A stretch of DNA of 64,000 nt, taken from positions 1 through 64,000 of the forward strand of contig JANNYF010000120.1 in NCBI GenBank assembly GCA_031409955.1, read 5' to 3'. The stretch's first letter is position 1, and each line of letters starts with the position of its first letter. The stretch comes from JAFDVL01 sp031409955. GTDB taxonomy: Bacteria; Acidobacteriota; Blastocatellia; RBC074. The notes beneath the pieces were generated by a model. It was not told the origin of the DNA and ran no database searches. It saw nothing but the letters and a program-made list of their open reading frames with translations. The position numbers and the translations under genes were made by a program. Below are positions 52,748-61,383 of the stretch, piece after piece.

Positions 52748-53689
52748 TTATTTGGCGACGTAAACTTCTGAGAATGTACCGTTGGTCGTATTGCCTTCCA
52801 GCGTATTGTTCAAGCGGGAAAATATCTGACCAAGATTAGATATTTGCAGCCCCTGAGCATTTCCGACAATGGTTGAATTTGAAACGCGAATCACCGTTCC
52901 ATCTCGTTCCGCGATAAGGCCAACCCCGTTGTCAAAAGAAACAGAATTCTCGACCACGCATTCGACGGTGGAATTGGTGACATTCGCAATGGCGCGTAAA
53001 CCAGCCCCAACGTTATGCGCCAGATTCGTATCTCGGAGCGTAAGTCGTAGGGCCGCATTCGCTGCGCCGCTGGCATTGATTCCATTGAAATTGCTTTTTT
53101 CGATGAGGCTGCTTTCAATCGTTGCTGTCAGTAGCCCACTGGACGCGGGGGTCAAGACTATTCCCTGCGAATTATGGCGAACGGTGGTCTGCGAAATGGT
53201 CAGGTGTCCGCTGGCCTGCGCTTTGATGCCCTCACCCGAAAACCCTTCGATGATGCAATTGCTCAAGGAAACAACGGCAGCAGATTGATAGCTGACACCT
53301 CTCAGGTTCGTGCTTGTACTGCCTTTGATATGTAACCCTTGCAGAAACACTTTGCCCACACTGCCAGCGTTTACTGTAATTACATTGGAAATCGCCGGAT
53401 TCTTGAGCACCGCAGCGACGCCCGGCGCAGCTTCAATCGAAACGGATTTCGTGATCGTGATTTCGGCATAATCGCCCGAATCAACAATGAGAATGCGCCC
53501 GCCCGCAGCAACGAGGGAATGTGCCGAAGCCAGGCTGCGACACGGCAGGGCGAGAGTACAGGGATTGCCGTCTACGCCGTTCTGCGCGGAAACAAAAGTT
53601 TGCGATGGTTGCGCAAAGGCCGCGCACGTCGTCAGGATTACTGCGACAACGGAGAGAATGATCTGAGTTACAGAACGTGGATTGTCCAT
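52748..53689 (-). CDS. Exported right-handed beta-helix protein 2
   Basis: A 313-residue paralogue of the gene at 51778: a signal peptide (IILSVVAVILTTCAAFAQ), then TFVSAQNGVDGNPCTLALPC, an ILIVDSGDYAEITITKSVSI segment matching the paralogue's TIIDSGEFASASILKAITI, and beta-helix coils such as SNCIIEGFSGEGIKAQASG. The C-terminus of both proteins closes with N-N-TIE-like and NTTEGSF/NTTNGTF steps. A surface or adhesin-like role is possible but unproven. Confidence 0.82.
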   Translation of the reverse strand: MDNPRSVTQIILSVVAVILTTCAAFAQPSQTFVSAQNGVDGNPCTLALPCRSLASAHSLVAAGGRILIVDSGDYAEITITKSVSIEAAPGVAAVLKNPAISNVITVNAGSVGKVFLQGLHIKGSTSTNLRGVSYQSAAVVSLSNCIIEGFSGEGIKAQASGHLTISQTTVRHNSQGIVLTPASSGLLTATIESSLIEKSNFNGINASGAANAALRLTLRDTNLAHNVGAGLRAIANVTNSTVECVVENSVSFDNGVGLIAERDGTVIRVSNSTIVGNAQGLQISNLGQIFSRLNNTLEGNTTNGTFSEVYVAK

Positions 53690-53713
53690 TGGGTTTTCTT
53701 TCTCCTACAAAAG

Positions 53714-53974
53714 TTAGTTGCGGTGACATAGCGAATTGAGACAAATAAGGAGCAGCCCGTCGCGCTCCTCAATCACGTGAAGCCGATGCAATTGAATGAG
53801 CTGGTGCAAAGCAGTCATTGAGAGTTGCAGCAACAATGCCGCCTGAGGTGGTGTGACCGTTGGGAGGTGCGCCTGACAACGATCACACCACATAACAAAC
53901 GGGGCATTGCGCCGGCTGACAAGCACGACGCGTTCGGTTTCGATAATAATTTCAGTGCGTGTTCTTCGGCCCAT
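53714..53974 (-). CDS. Small zinc-knuckle / MerR-like helix-turn-helix protein A (86 aa)
   Basis: Opens with TRTEIIIETERVVLVSRR, then a metal-binding-like pair WCDRC (two cysteines) and an excisionase- or MerR-like segment VTPPQAALLLQLSMTALHQLI...HVIEERDGLLLICLNSL, in which TPPQAALLL is the first helix and LHVIEERDG the wing. It is a paralogue of 54101-54373. An AAAGAGG ribosome binding site precedes the ATG. An array of five 11-bp repeats ends the region upstream (54031-54085). It probably binds DNA or RNA. Its location inside a block of exported-protein genes suggests local regulation. Confidence 0.65.
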   Translation of the reverse strand: MGRRTRTEIIIETERVVLVSRRNAPFVMWCDRCQAHLPTVTPPQAALLLQLSMTALHQLIQLHRLHVIEERDGLLLICLNSLCHRN

Positions 53975-54030
53975 AACTTCAACCTCTTTCAGCTTCGAGG
54001 TGAATGATAGGCGGGCAGAGGAAAAGAATC

Positions 54031-54085
54031 TTGAAGTTCGGCTGAGGTTTTCTTGAGATTATTTTGAGGTCGTTTTGAGGTAACG
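54031..54085. promoter_or_regulatory. Five 11-bp direct repeats of TTGAGGT type
   Basis: Units start at 54031, 54042, 54053, 54064 and 54075, each 11 bp apart: TTGAAGT, CTGAGGT, TTGAGAT, TTGAGGT, TTGAGGT at their starts. Spacing of one helical turn puts all units on the same face of DNA, as for OmpR/CadC-type dimers binding head to tail. They lie 57-111 bases upstream of the minus-strand start at 53974. A matching array is at 63219-63273. Confidence 0.7.
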
Positions 54086-54100
54086 ACAGTTTGCGCAACC

Positions 54101-54373
54101 TTATTGGCTCTCGCTGGCTTGCCCATAAAGCGAGTTGCGGCAAATCAAGACGCGGCCATCTGGTTCTTCGATAAAATGCAAAAGCTGGGCTTCCACCCAG
54201 CGATAAACCACACGCGGTGTCACCTGAATCAGCACCGCTGCCTGTTCCGGTATCAACATTTCCACGCGCGCAGAACAGTTCAGACACCACAAGTGAACGG
54301 GCATTGTTTGTTGAGGGACAACAATGATTCGTTCGGTTTCGACAATAATTTCTGTCCTTCTCTTCGTCGCCAT
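54101..54373 (-). CDS. Small zinc-knuckle / MerR-like helix-turn-helix protein B (90 aa)
   Basis: Parallels protein A: RRTEIIVETERIIVVPQQTM, the WCLNC knuckle, then IPEQAAVLIQVTPRVVYRWV...LLHFIEEPDGRVLICRNSL. The two share the ETER(V/I) opening, the cysteine pair, the helix-turn-helix layout and the ICxNSL ending. The recognition helix is quite different between them, so they may have different targets. They sit 126 bases apart. I do not recognise a named family. Confidence 0.65.
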   Translation of the reverse strand: MATKRRTEIIVETERIIVVPQQTMPVHLWCLNCSARVEMLIPEQAAVLIQVTPRVVYRWVEAQLLHFIEEPDGRVLICRNSLYGQASESQ

Positions 54374-54466
54374 AAAAACTACTTTACGAAAGGGGGCAAA
54401 GTTAGGGAGCCGGGGGATTTGGCTACGATAAAACCTGCTTCACAAAGAACAAGGGCAACGGGTTTG

Positions 54467-55735
54467 CTATTTGGTTTTTAGCAGCCGCAAATTGCGAAAT
54501 CCGCTTTCGCTCAGGGCCTTTCCGCTTTGATCTTTGGCAATCACGCGCCAGCGAATAGTTTCCGCCTTATCCTTCAACCACGACGGAGCGCGATACGATT
54601 TGATCCCACTCCGAAACCACGCGAACAAAAGGTTCTTGCCATTCGCATCCTGAATTTCCAACTCATAAAATGAAGCTTGCGCGACATCAGACCACGTGAA
54701 GTCAATCGGTCGCCGCGCGTCGAGCTGCACATTGTCGCGTGGCAATAACAGTTGCAAGGCAGCCGCCGTTGGATTCACGCCTTGCCCAATGCCGCCGATC
54801 ACATAGCGCAACACTGGCAACGGAAAGCCTGCGACCGCGCCGCTATGAACGGTATCAGGACCAGCATTCACAGCGGTCAAATTGGAATCGCCTTCGCGGT
54901 CATCACTGGCTTCAATCCGCAATAAAATCAGGTACGTTCCTTCGACTTTGCGCGGCAACCGCGCGACCTCCGGGCCGGGCAAAATAACTTTGCCGACCGG
55001 CGGCAAGAACACATTGAAGCGGCTAAGTTGCGTGTAGCGTTTTTGCAATCCGCGCTCTTCAAACGGCAACGTCGCTTCGGTCAGCAAGTCGCGCTCATCG
55101 GGCAATTCTTCGCCAGGCAACACAATTTCCCAACGTCCTTTCAATCGGCCTGTGCCGTTGTACGTGATGTTGGCTTTGAGCGGCGGCAGCGGCTTGTCAG
55201 TTTCGGCAAACAGGATTTGCGATTCTTCTTTGCCAAACAACAGCTTTACGTCCGTCAGGGAAAACGGTACGCGCGCGCCGCCGCCTGACAAACGACACGT
55301 GACATCCACATATTGATCGGGGCCGCCCGTCGTGCTGACGAAGCGACGCACGTAAAAGAACCGCGCCTCTTCGCCGCGCGCCGCCGCCTGATACGCACGC
55401 CGCGCGACCGAAGCCGGAATGGACATCACATCGGTGTAGGCATTGTTGCCGCTGCGCTTGCTGCGATCATAGCGCGATGGCAGCAAGCCGTAGGTTGCCG
55501 CCGGATTGCACTTCAGGCCTTGATCGGGCGCAGCCGAAATCAAATCGCCACACCACGTCGCTTCCGCCGGGCTGTAATCGCGTAAATTGCCAAACGTCAA
55601 AAACACCGTCGTGGCACCTTGACTGTTAACGTTGACGCCTTTCGGATTGACAGCAATCGTCTGTGCGAAGCATTCCAGCCTCACGCCCAGAAACAGATAA
55701 ACCAAAAACAAAATGATGACCGAGGTTCGATTCAC
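54467..55735 (-). CDS. Exported protein of unknown function (422 aa)
   Basis: The GTG at 55735 follows AAAGGTAA and begins a clear signal peptide (RTSVIILFLVYLFLGVRLECFAQ). An ATG at 55879 would run through the 21-bp palindrome and is unlikely. The mature protein is beta-rich and starts IAVNPKGVNVNSQGATTVF, with an FN3-like C-terminal part (FTWSDVAQASFYELEIQDANG, RWRVIAKDQSGKAL). No catalytic motif is seen. It is the last gene of the leftward run from 62860 before the two small regulators, and it follows the barrel gene across a hairpin. Confidence 0.72.
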   Translation of the reverse strand: MNRTSVIILFLVYLFLGVRLECFAQTIAVNPKGVNVNSQGATTVFLTFGNLRDYSPAEATWCGDLISAAPDQGLKCNPAATYGLLPSRYDRSKRSGNNAYTDVMSIPASVARRAYQAAARGEEARFFYVRRFVSTTGGPDQYVDVTCRLSGGGARVPFSLTDVKLLFGKEESQILFAETDKPLPPLKANITYNGTGRLKGRWEIVLPGEELPDERDLLTEATLPFEERGLQKRYTQLSRFNVFLPPVGKVILPGPEVARLPRKVEGTYLILLRIEASDDREGDSNLTAVNAGPDTVHSGAVAGFPLPVLRYVIGGIGQGVNPTAAALQLLLPRDNVQLDARRPIDFTWSDVAQASFYELEIQDANGKNLLFAWFRSGIKSYRAPSWLKDKAETIRWRVIAKDQSGKALSESGFRNLRLLKTK

Positions 55736-55756
55736 AGTAGTTACCTTTCCAATGGG

Positions 55757-55844
55757 GAGGGCAGCGGAAGCGCGTGCCTGCTCTGACAAACTAAATTGCA
55801 GTGAAGTCGGTGCAAAAGCCATAGCACGCGCTTCCGCTGCCCTC
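55757..55844. repeat. 21-bp perfect inverted repeat upstream of the 422-aa gene
   Basis: 55757-55777 and 55824-55844 are exact complements (GAGGGCAGCGGAAGCGCGTG-type arms, 46-base loop). It forms a strong hairpin in the leftward transcript between the barrel gene and the 422-aa gene. A CAAACTAAA motif lies in the loop and again just past the right arm, so the element may be a REP-like repeat. Confidence 0.85.
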
Positions 55845-55850
55845 TCCAAA

Positions 55851-58010
55851 CTAAAAGAACGTAAAATTGATGCCCGCATTCAACGTGTTACTTTTCGTCA
55901 AATTATTCGTATCAAAACTCCGATCAATCGTGCGCACGAAGAAGTTGGCATAACGAACAAAGAACTGTCCGCTGAACTTCTTGAATTGCTTCTGCCCAGC
56001 CAAAAACTTCCACGTCCACTGCGCATTGAATTCGTTCGTGAAGTTGTCGCTGATCTGCCCTAAATCAAACGCATTCAGCGTCGAAAGCGTTGCGCTCAAC
56101 GCGGTGTTTTTCGTCACCTGCAAATTCGCATTGAAGCCGAAACGCCACGTCTGATCGCTGCGTTTGTTTTCGACATTGCGGGCGCGTTCGGAGTTCACGT
56201 CAAAGCTCAAATCCACCTTTTGATTCGGCGTGTAGCCAAAGGTGACGCCGTTGATTGTGTTGTATAAATCCGCGCTTTCGCGCCCGGTTTGCCGATTGTC
56301 CTGTGACGAACGATTGAAGCGATAGCCGGTGCGAAACTTCGTAAATTGCCATTCCGCCGTGAACGCCTGATTGATGCTCAACTGATTCGGCACCGTGCTG
56401 AGATCAAGGTCAAACCCGCCGTTCACCGGAATGGCTGCGCCGAATTGATGCACGCGGTCGTAGGTGAATCCCACACGCGGCAGCCAGGGCGAAGGCTTGT
56501 CGGCATTGCCGATGAACGCCTGCAACGGCGCATTGATCGCGGCGGCGCTGCGTCGTGTCAGGCTTTTCAAAATCGAAGGAATGTCCGCCAGATTGTCATT
56601 GAACCGCTGATGCGTCAGCGTGATATTCAACTGATCCAGATTGCCTGTCACGTCCCATTGATTATTAAAGCGATCCGCTTGCGTCGTGGCGGCAACGCTG
56701 CGAAACAATGGGTCTACGCGCTCGTGATGATACGCGGCGGTCAGCGTTGCTTTCTTCGATTTCGTGACCGTGATGTCTTTCAGAATATCGAAGCTGGCAT
56801 CAATGAATTCGGCGTTGCGCGTAGTTTCCTGCACCTGCACGATGGGCCGACCTTGATTCAGCAGCGGGTCGGGCGGATTCGTGAAGCGGTTGCGTGTGAA
56901 GCCGCCATCGAATTTCGCGCGCTGCGATTTGTCGCTCGCAATCAGGCGAAAGCCGTAGCCCTGACTCTTTTCGGCGTCTGTGATTGCACTCTGATTGACG
57001 CCAGTTTGTGGCAGCAACGAGCCATCCATAAAACTCACCTCGGTGCGCAATCCGCCGGGACGTTCTTTCAGAAATTCGTGCCCCCACGATGCGCTGAACA
57101 CTTGGTGATTGCGGTTGTTGAGGCCGAAGAAATTGCCGAAGCCGACAATGCTTGAGCCGTTCAAGGCCGCGACGGAAAACTCATCCTGCTTGCCGACGGG
57201 AACGGTCAACGTCAGTCCACGCGAAGCAAAGCTGTTGATGAGATGGCGATTGCTGCCGAATGATGTGTGACCAGAAATGAACTTGCTGCGCCCCAGATTG
57301 AATTGCATCAGGTAATTCGCCAAATCTGTTCTCGGTGCGTCATTGCCCAACGTACCAAAGCGCAACGCTTCTTTGCGAAAGCTTGATCCCGCGATGTCGA
57401 ATTGCATTTCGGAACTAAACTTGTCGCGCTTCATTTCGCCTTTCAAACTGGCTTGCAACGTCGTGTCCAAAAACTTCGGGCGTTCGGGTTTATTCGTATC
57501 TGGGAAATGCGTTTCTGCCGCTTGCGATTTGAAGCCCAGCGTTATCGAAGGCGTGAACTTCATCTTGCGCGTGACCACTGCTTCGGGCTGCGCAGTCGGA
57601 TCCGTCGTAGCCGCAGCAACTGTCTGATTTGCCGCCGCCGCCACGCGCAATGAGAAATGCGCCAATGCTTTCCATTCGTCATTATTGGTCACGAGGTAAA
57701 TCGTCACCTCGTTTTCGCCGACGGGCAGGGCGAATGGCGTGGGCAAATAGCTTACGCTGTCGGCCTTGCTCGTCAGCAAATTCGTCACGTCGGTTGTTCC
57801 GATGACCACCGCGATTTTTTCGTCTTTGAGCGCGCGACTGAGCTTGAATTCCAACAACTCAGTCGGCGCTACTGATTCCTTCCCAGCAAAGCTTGGCGTG
57901 ACGGTCAATGCGTCTTGCGCCAATAATGACAGGCTCAGCAGAGCCAGCCACAAGATGAACCAGGCTGCGGGCAGCATCAGCTTTTGTTCTGATTTCAGCC
58001 TGAAAGACAT
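55851..58010 (-). CDS. Probable outer-membrane beta-barrel protein (719 aa)
   Basis: A signal peptide (LALLSLSLLAQ) is followed by a 100-residue beta-rich N-terminal domain (DALTVTPSFAGKESVAP...ALPVGENEVTIYLVTN) and a long C-terminal part of alternating polar/hydrophobic strands with girdle aromatics (YLMQFNLGRSKFISGH, AEWQFTKFRTGYRFNRSS, TWRFGFNANLQVTKNTALS). It ends in phenylalanine after NAGINFTFF, the classic BAM recognition ending. This strongly suggests an outer-membrane barrel of 16-22 strands. No plug or TonB box is evident. It is the only membrane-embedded candidate in the block and may be the pore or anchor for the other exported proteins. Confidence 0.78.
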   Translation of the reverse strand: MSFRLKSEQKLMLPAAWFILWLALLSLSLLAQDALTVTPSFAGKESVAPTELLEFKLSRALKDEKIAVVIGTTDVTNLLTSKADSVSYLPTPFALPVGENEVTIYLVTNNDEWKALAHFSLRVAAAANQTVAAATTDPTAQPEAVVTRKMKFTPSITLGFKSQAAETHFPDTNKPERPKFLDTTLQASLKGEMKRDKFSSEMQFDIAGSSFRKEALRFGTLGNDAPRTDLANYLMQFNLGRSKFISGHTSFGSNRHLINSFASRGLTLTVPVGKQDEFSVAALNGSSIVGFGNFFGLNNRNHQVFSASWGHEFLKERPGGLRTEVSFMDGSLLPQTGVNQSAITDAEKSQGYGFRLIASDKSQRAKFDGGFTRNRFTNPPDPLLNQGRPIVQVQETTRNAEFIDASFDILKDITVTKSKKATLTAAYHHERVDPLFRSVAATTQADRFNNQWDVTGNLDQLNITLTHQRFNDNLADIPSILKSLTRRSAAAINAPLQAFIGNADKPSPWLPRVGFTYDRVHQFGAAIPVNGGFDLDLSTVPNQLSINQAFTAEWQFTKFRTGYRFNRSSQDNRQTGRESADLYNTINGVTFGYTPNQKVDLSFDVNSERARNVENKRSDQTWRFGFNANLQVTKNTALSATLSTLNAFDLGQISDNFTNEFNAQWTWKFLAGQKQFKKFSGQFFVRYANFFVRTIDRSFDTNNLTKSNTLNAGINFTFF

Positions 58011-58034
58011 GGGGGTTTCTCCTGCTTTGAATAA

Positions 58035-58841
58035 TTAGGGATTGCCGCTCAAGGTGGTGGTAATCCGTTGTATGACCGTGAAAAAGGTTTCGACTTTGAT
58101 GACCGCTTCGATGCGGACATCTGACAAACTGGCAACAGGCGAAGAACTCACGGTCAAGCGCGCCTGCCGGGTGCCGGAGCCAACGGTCGTCGTCGCCGTG
58201 CGCGTCCCTAACACTTGGGCGCCACGTTTATAGGTAAACGTGCCACTGACCTTGGATTGCTTTTCACTGACACTTGGCGCCAAACGAGCGCGCCAAAACA
58301 CATCGAAACTCTTGAACCCGGAGCCATCTACAATCGTCACGTTCGTAACGGCATCGTTGGCGTTAGGAGTACTGCTCGGTCCTCCTGACGAGCCTTCCTG
58401 TTTGCCCAACGAAAACGTGCCGTTCAATTCACGCTTTTGCGTGGCAAGCGTGGTGAAAGACGTGACAATAGTCGTTTGGGCTACGACAAACTTGAGTCCA
58501 TTGAGTGGCACCTGAAGCACGAGTTCACGGACGGAACCTGCGGCGGTTTGATTCGTAGTGGTGATCTTCCCCTCGGAATCCCTCGTATTAAGGGAAATAT
58601 CAAACCTCTCAAGCTTGGTGAGGTTAGGAACTTGCGCTGTCCATTTCACCCGCACCTGGTTGCCTTTACCCGGAATGGTTTTGGCTTCGGTAATTTGCAC
58701 CGTGGGCGGCCCGGCTAAGTTCGGAATATCAATCGGATTGAGCGTCTTATCCGGCAGTTGCACCGGTTGCGCGACGGCAACCAAGATCAGTCCCAGCAAG
58801 ATTGTGGTGGCTGCGAGCCAGCTTCGTAATTGGTTAAGCAT
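58035..58841 (-). CDS. Exported Ig-like protein of unknown function (268 aa)
   Basis: The signal peptide ends in LVAVAQ. The mature part is beta-rich with two domain-like segments: VRVKWTAQVPNLTKLERFDI with LNTRDSEGKITTTNQ, and NVTIVDGSGFKSFDVFWRAR. It shares layout with the next protein (a signal ending in AQPVQ, then a (V)PxL..LRxxDL/FDI strand), so the two are probably distant paralogues. It has an AGGAGAACGT ribosome binding site and sits 24 bases from the barrel gene. Confidence 0.72.
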   Translation of the reverse strand: MLNQLRSWLAATTILLGLILVAVAQPVQLPDKTLNPIDIPNLAGPPTVQITEAKTIPGKGNQVRVKWTAQVPNLTKLERFDISLNTRDSEGKITTTNQTAAGSVRELVLQVPLNGLKFVVAQTTIVTSFTTLATQKRELNGTFSLGKQEGSSGGPSSTPNANDAVTNVTIVDGSGFKSFDVFWRARLAPSVSEKQSKVSGTFTYKRGAQVLGTRTATTTVGSGTRQARLTVSSSPVASLSDVRIEAVIKVETFFTVIQRITTTLSGNP

Positions 58842-58853
58842 ACGTTCTCCTCA

Positions 58854-59732
58854 TTAAAAATTGCCGCTGACCTGCGCTTCCGCTGGTTGTCGGTTTGTCT
58901 GATCGCGTCGGCCTTTGATCGTGACGCTCGCTTGCATTTGCGTGAGCTTGCGTGGATCGTTGCGGAAGCGGCTGTCATCAATGTCAATTTCCACTTCCCG
59001 CAAGGCAACATTGCTCACCTGTTTTCCGCCACCTGCGCTAAATGTTTTGGGCGGATTCCCACCTGTAAAATTGAACCCACCGGAAACACTAACCTGGAAG
59101 GAAACAAACGGGATGACTGGCGGCTTAACAAACCAGGTGACTTTGAAGCGGTTGGGATGCGTGGCTTGTTGCCCGGTTTTGATGATACCCGTGATTAAGA
59201 TTTCTTGCGTATTCGACGACGCAGCGATGCCGGGCGCAGAGAAGTTGTTTTCCGGCGTCAGAATAAACTGTCGCTCCGTCGTAAACTCTTCCGCGTTGGC
59301 GAACTTGGGGTTGTAAAAAGCTCTGGCATTGGCCGAAAAACTTTTGAGCGGCACGGCGGGCAAAAGCTTGGCTGGCACCACAACTTTTCCCTCACACGGA
59401 ATCAATCCGCCCGACGGATTACTGCAGGTCGCCACCAGCACCTTGCTCGTCTTCGTAGACCCGTCAGCATAAGTCACGGTGAGGAACAAATCAGAAGTTC
59501 GCAACACGAGGAATTGCGGCACAAATACTTTCCACGTAGTTTTGATCTCAAACGAGGGCGACGCCCCGGGCTTAAAAGCAGGTGTGCCAACCACGATGTT
59601 TTCGACTCTTCCTTTGGCCCCAATTTGATCGCTGACATTGGGTACTTGCTGGACGGGCTGGGCGCTGGCAGTGATCGCCCAAGCCATCAGGATCACTGTC
59701 AGTTTCCATCCGCTTCGTCGTTTGTTGTACAT
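58854..59732 (-). CDS. Exported Ig-like protein of unknown function (292 aa)
   Basis: The signal peptide ends ITASAQPVQ. Beta-rich segments include FEIKTTWKVFVPQFLVLRTS and VNLTVTYAD-like LFLTVTYADGSTKTSKVLV, then FKVTWFVKPPVIPFVSFQVS. The pattern of paired beta-sandwiches resembles the 268-residue neighbour. It carries no metal or catalytic motif. It is separated by 12 bases from that gene, so the two are co-transcribed and probably co-functional. Confidence 0.72.
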   Translation of the reverse strand: MYNKRRSGWKLTVILMAWAITASAQPVQQVPNVSDQIGAKGRVENIVVGTPAFKPGASPSFEIKTTWKVFVPQFLVLRTSDLFLTVTYADGSTKTSKVLVATCSNPSGGLIPCEGKVVVPAKLLPAVPLKSFSANARAFYNPKFANAEEFTTERQFILTPENNFSAPGIAASSNTQEILITGIIKTGQQATHPNRFKVTWFVKPPVIPFVSFQVSVSGGFNFTGGNPPKTFSAGGGKQVSNVALREVEIDIDDSRFRNDPRKLTQMQASVTIKGRRDQTNRQPAEAQVSGNF

Positions 59733-59762
59733 AGTTTCTCCCGTGCAATGAATCAGAAACGC

Positions 59763-60245
59763 CTACTGTTTTTTGGTCACGCCCGTGATGGCGACGCCGT
59801 CATCGGTTCCCGTGAAAAATGTTTCCTTGCCCTCATTCACGATGACAAAGCTGCCGTTGGTCGAAATCCCCAGCACGGGCAATTGCAGCGTCACAGTGCC
59901 GGTGCAATCGTCGTCAACCGTATACGTGCCAATGAAGCGGCCTTTGAACGGAATCCCGCCGAGATTCACGTTGTATGTCGCAAACAAGCTGCCACGCCCA
60001 TCGAACGTGATTGGCCCGGCGGCAGTGATGGCTTTGCCCATCACTGTGCCGTGATACGAATAGCCATGCGTACCTTTCATCGTGCGTGGTGAGCAAGGTC
60101 GGGCGTGATCGCGCTCAGAGTTTTGAGCCAAGCTCGATTGTTGTGCGTGCACGCGCGGTGCCTTGCTGAACGCGGCAATGAAGGTCAGCATCAACAGACT
60201 GATGGTAGTGAATCCGACCGTGAGGGTTGTTGTTGTAGGTTTCAT
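59763..60245 (-). CDS. Small exported protein of unknown function (160 aa)
   Basis: The ATG at 60245 follows CAAGGAGTCTTT and opens a signal peptide (TLTVGFTTISLLMLTFIAAF...VHAQ). An ATG at 60287 lacks these features. The mature protein is a single beta-rich domain with KGTHGYSYHGTVMGKAITAA, FDGRGSLFATYNVNLGGIPF and YTVDDDCTGTVTLQLPV, an arrangement reminiscent of small lipocalin-like or allene-oxide-cyclase-like barrels seen in Acidobacteriota secreted proteins. The function is unknown. Confidence 0.72.
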   Translation of the reverse strand: MKPTTTTLTVGFTTISLLMLTFIAAFSKAPRVHAQQSSLAQNSERDHARPCSPRTMKGTHGYSYHGTVMGKAITAAGPITFDGRGSLFATYNVNLGGIPFKGRFIGTYTVDDDCTGTVTLQLPVLGISTNGSFVIVNEGKETFFTGTDDGVAITGVTKKQ

Positions 60246-60317
60246 AAAGACTCCTTGAGTAAGATTTTTGTAACGCTGATCGCCCACCCGAAAGCAGGCG
60301 GTCAGCGATTCTGCGGA

Positions 60318-61352
60318 TCACTTTTTATTGAATCCCACTTCAATGAAGACAGTGCTTGAAAGGATGAAACTGCATTGGGCCTGTCCATTGCAGGCGCTGG
60401 CATTGGGGTCATTGCCCGTAATGATGACCGATCTGACTGTGCTGCCAGCAGCGGGGGTAACTTGCAAAAATAACTTGGTGTCTCGCTTGAAAGTTCCTTT
60501 GGCAAACTGGCCGTTTTGTATGCCATCGGTCGTGATGGCTGGCCCTCCTTTGGGAGCGATAACAACCTTTCCGCTTCCCGGTCCCAACTTCTTCAGAGAA
60601 ACATTGAACTCTGTCAGAGGCGGTGTTGGCTTGGGTGCAGGCGGCTTTTTGAAGACCGCTGACACTTCGGAGTTTGCGTTCAGGGTAAAAGCGCACGGGG
60701 CAGTTCCACCGCAAATCGAAGCCGCGCCAGACCCGTTGGAAAAGCTCTGAAAATTTTGCGTGCTGGCTTGAATCCTGATTTGCGCCCCTTTTCTGAGGCG
60801 AAAATCACAACCGGAAAATGGATCGCGGTCATTGGGAATCGCGCATTTCACCTGTGAGATAATCGGGTCACCCGTCACTTGCACGTCTACGAAATCGCTG
60901 AAAGTGGGCTGAAGCATCTTCAGGTTAAATCGGAAGAACGGGTCTACGCCGGTACATTTCACCGCGAAGTCTGTCACTCTTTTTAAGGTCTGATTAGCAA
61001 ATCCAGCGGTGATAAAGGCGGTTGCACTTACGGTTGTTGCTGTCTTCGGATTACAAGCAACATTGACTGTTTTCTGTTCACCGGGATTCAGCGTTTGGTT
61101 GCTGCCTGGAATTGAAACATTGAAAGTGCCGGCGGGATTATTGGCAATGTTACCCCCGATTCTGATCTGTTGCTGGCTGGTATTTTTGACCGTTACGGGT
61201 ACGGTCTTTCCCGCCTCAAATTCAACCGAGCCGAAATCCAATGAGGTCGGATTCACCGAAACAGTGGGGCTGCCTTGCGCGAAGGCCGCAGCCGTCAGCA
61301 GCAATAACCAAGCGGCGCTCAGACCAGCGATTTTCTTCAGTGTAGTGTTCAT
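60318..61352 (-). CDS. Exported ASH/choice-of-anchor D domain protein
   Basis: The ATG at 61352 (GAAGGAGAACACT upstream) gives 344 residues with a signal peptide (LSAAWLLLLTAAAFAQ). The first domain matches the ASH / choice-of-anchor D beta-sandwich: VNPTSLDFGSVEFEAGKTVP, VTVKNTSQQQIRIGG, LNPGEQKTVNVACNP. The second half carries three small cysteine pairs (VKCAIPNDRDPFSGCDFRLR, SICGGTAPCAFTLN, SACNGQAQCSFILS) that look like repeats of about 80 residues. A cell-surface binding role is likely. It is one of several exported proteins in this run. Confidence 0.78.
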   Translation of the reverse strand: MNTTLKKIAGLSAAWLLLLTAAAFAQGSPTVSVNPTSLDFGSVEFEAGKTVPVTVKNTSQQQIRIGGNIANNPAGTFNVSIPGSNQTLNPGEQKTVNVACNPKTATTVSATAFITAGFANQTLKRVTDFAVKCTGVDPFFRFNLKMLQPTFSDFVDVQVTGDPIISQVKCAIPNDRDPFSGCDFRLRKGAQIRIQASTQNFQSFSNGSGAASICGGTAPCAFTLNANSEVSAVFKKPPAPKPTPPLTEFNVSLKKLGPGSGKVVIAPKGGPAITTDGIQNGQFAKGTFKRDTKLFLQVTPAAGSTVRSVIITGNDPNASACNGQAQCSFILSSTVFIEVGFNKK

Positions 61353-61383
61353 AGTGTTCTCCTTCTCTGTGGTTATATTCGGT

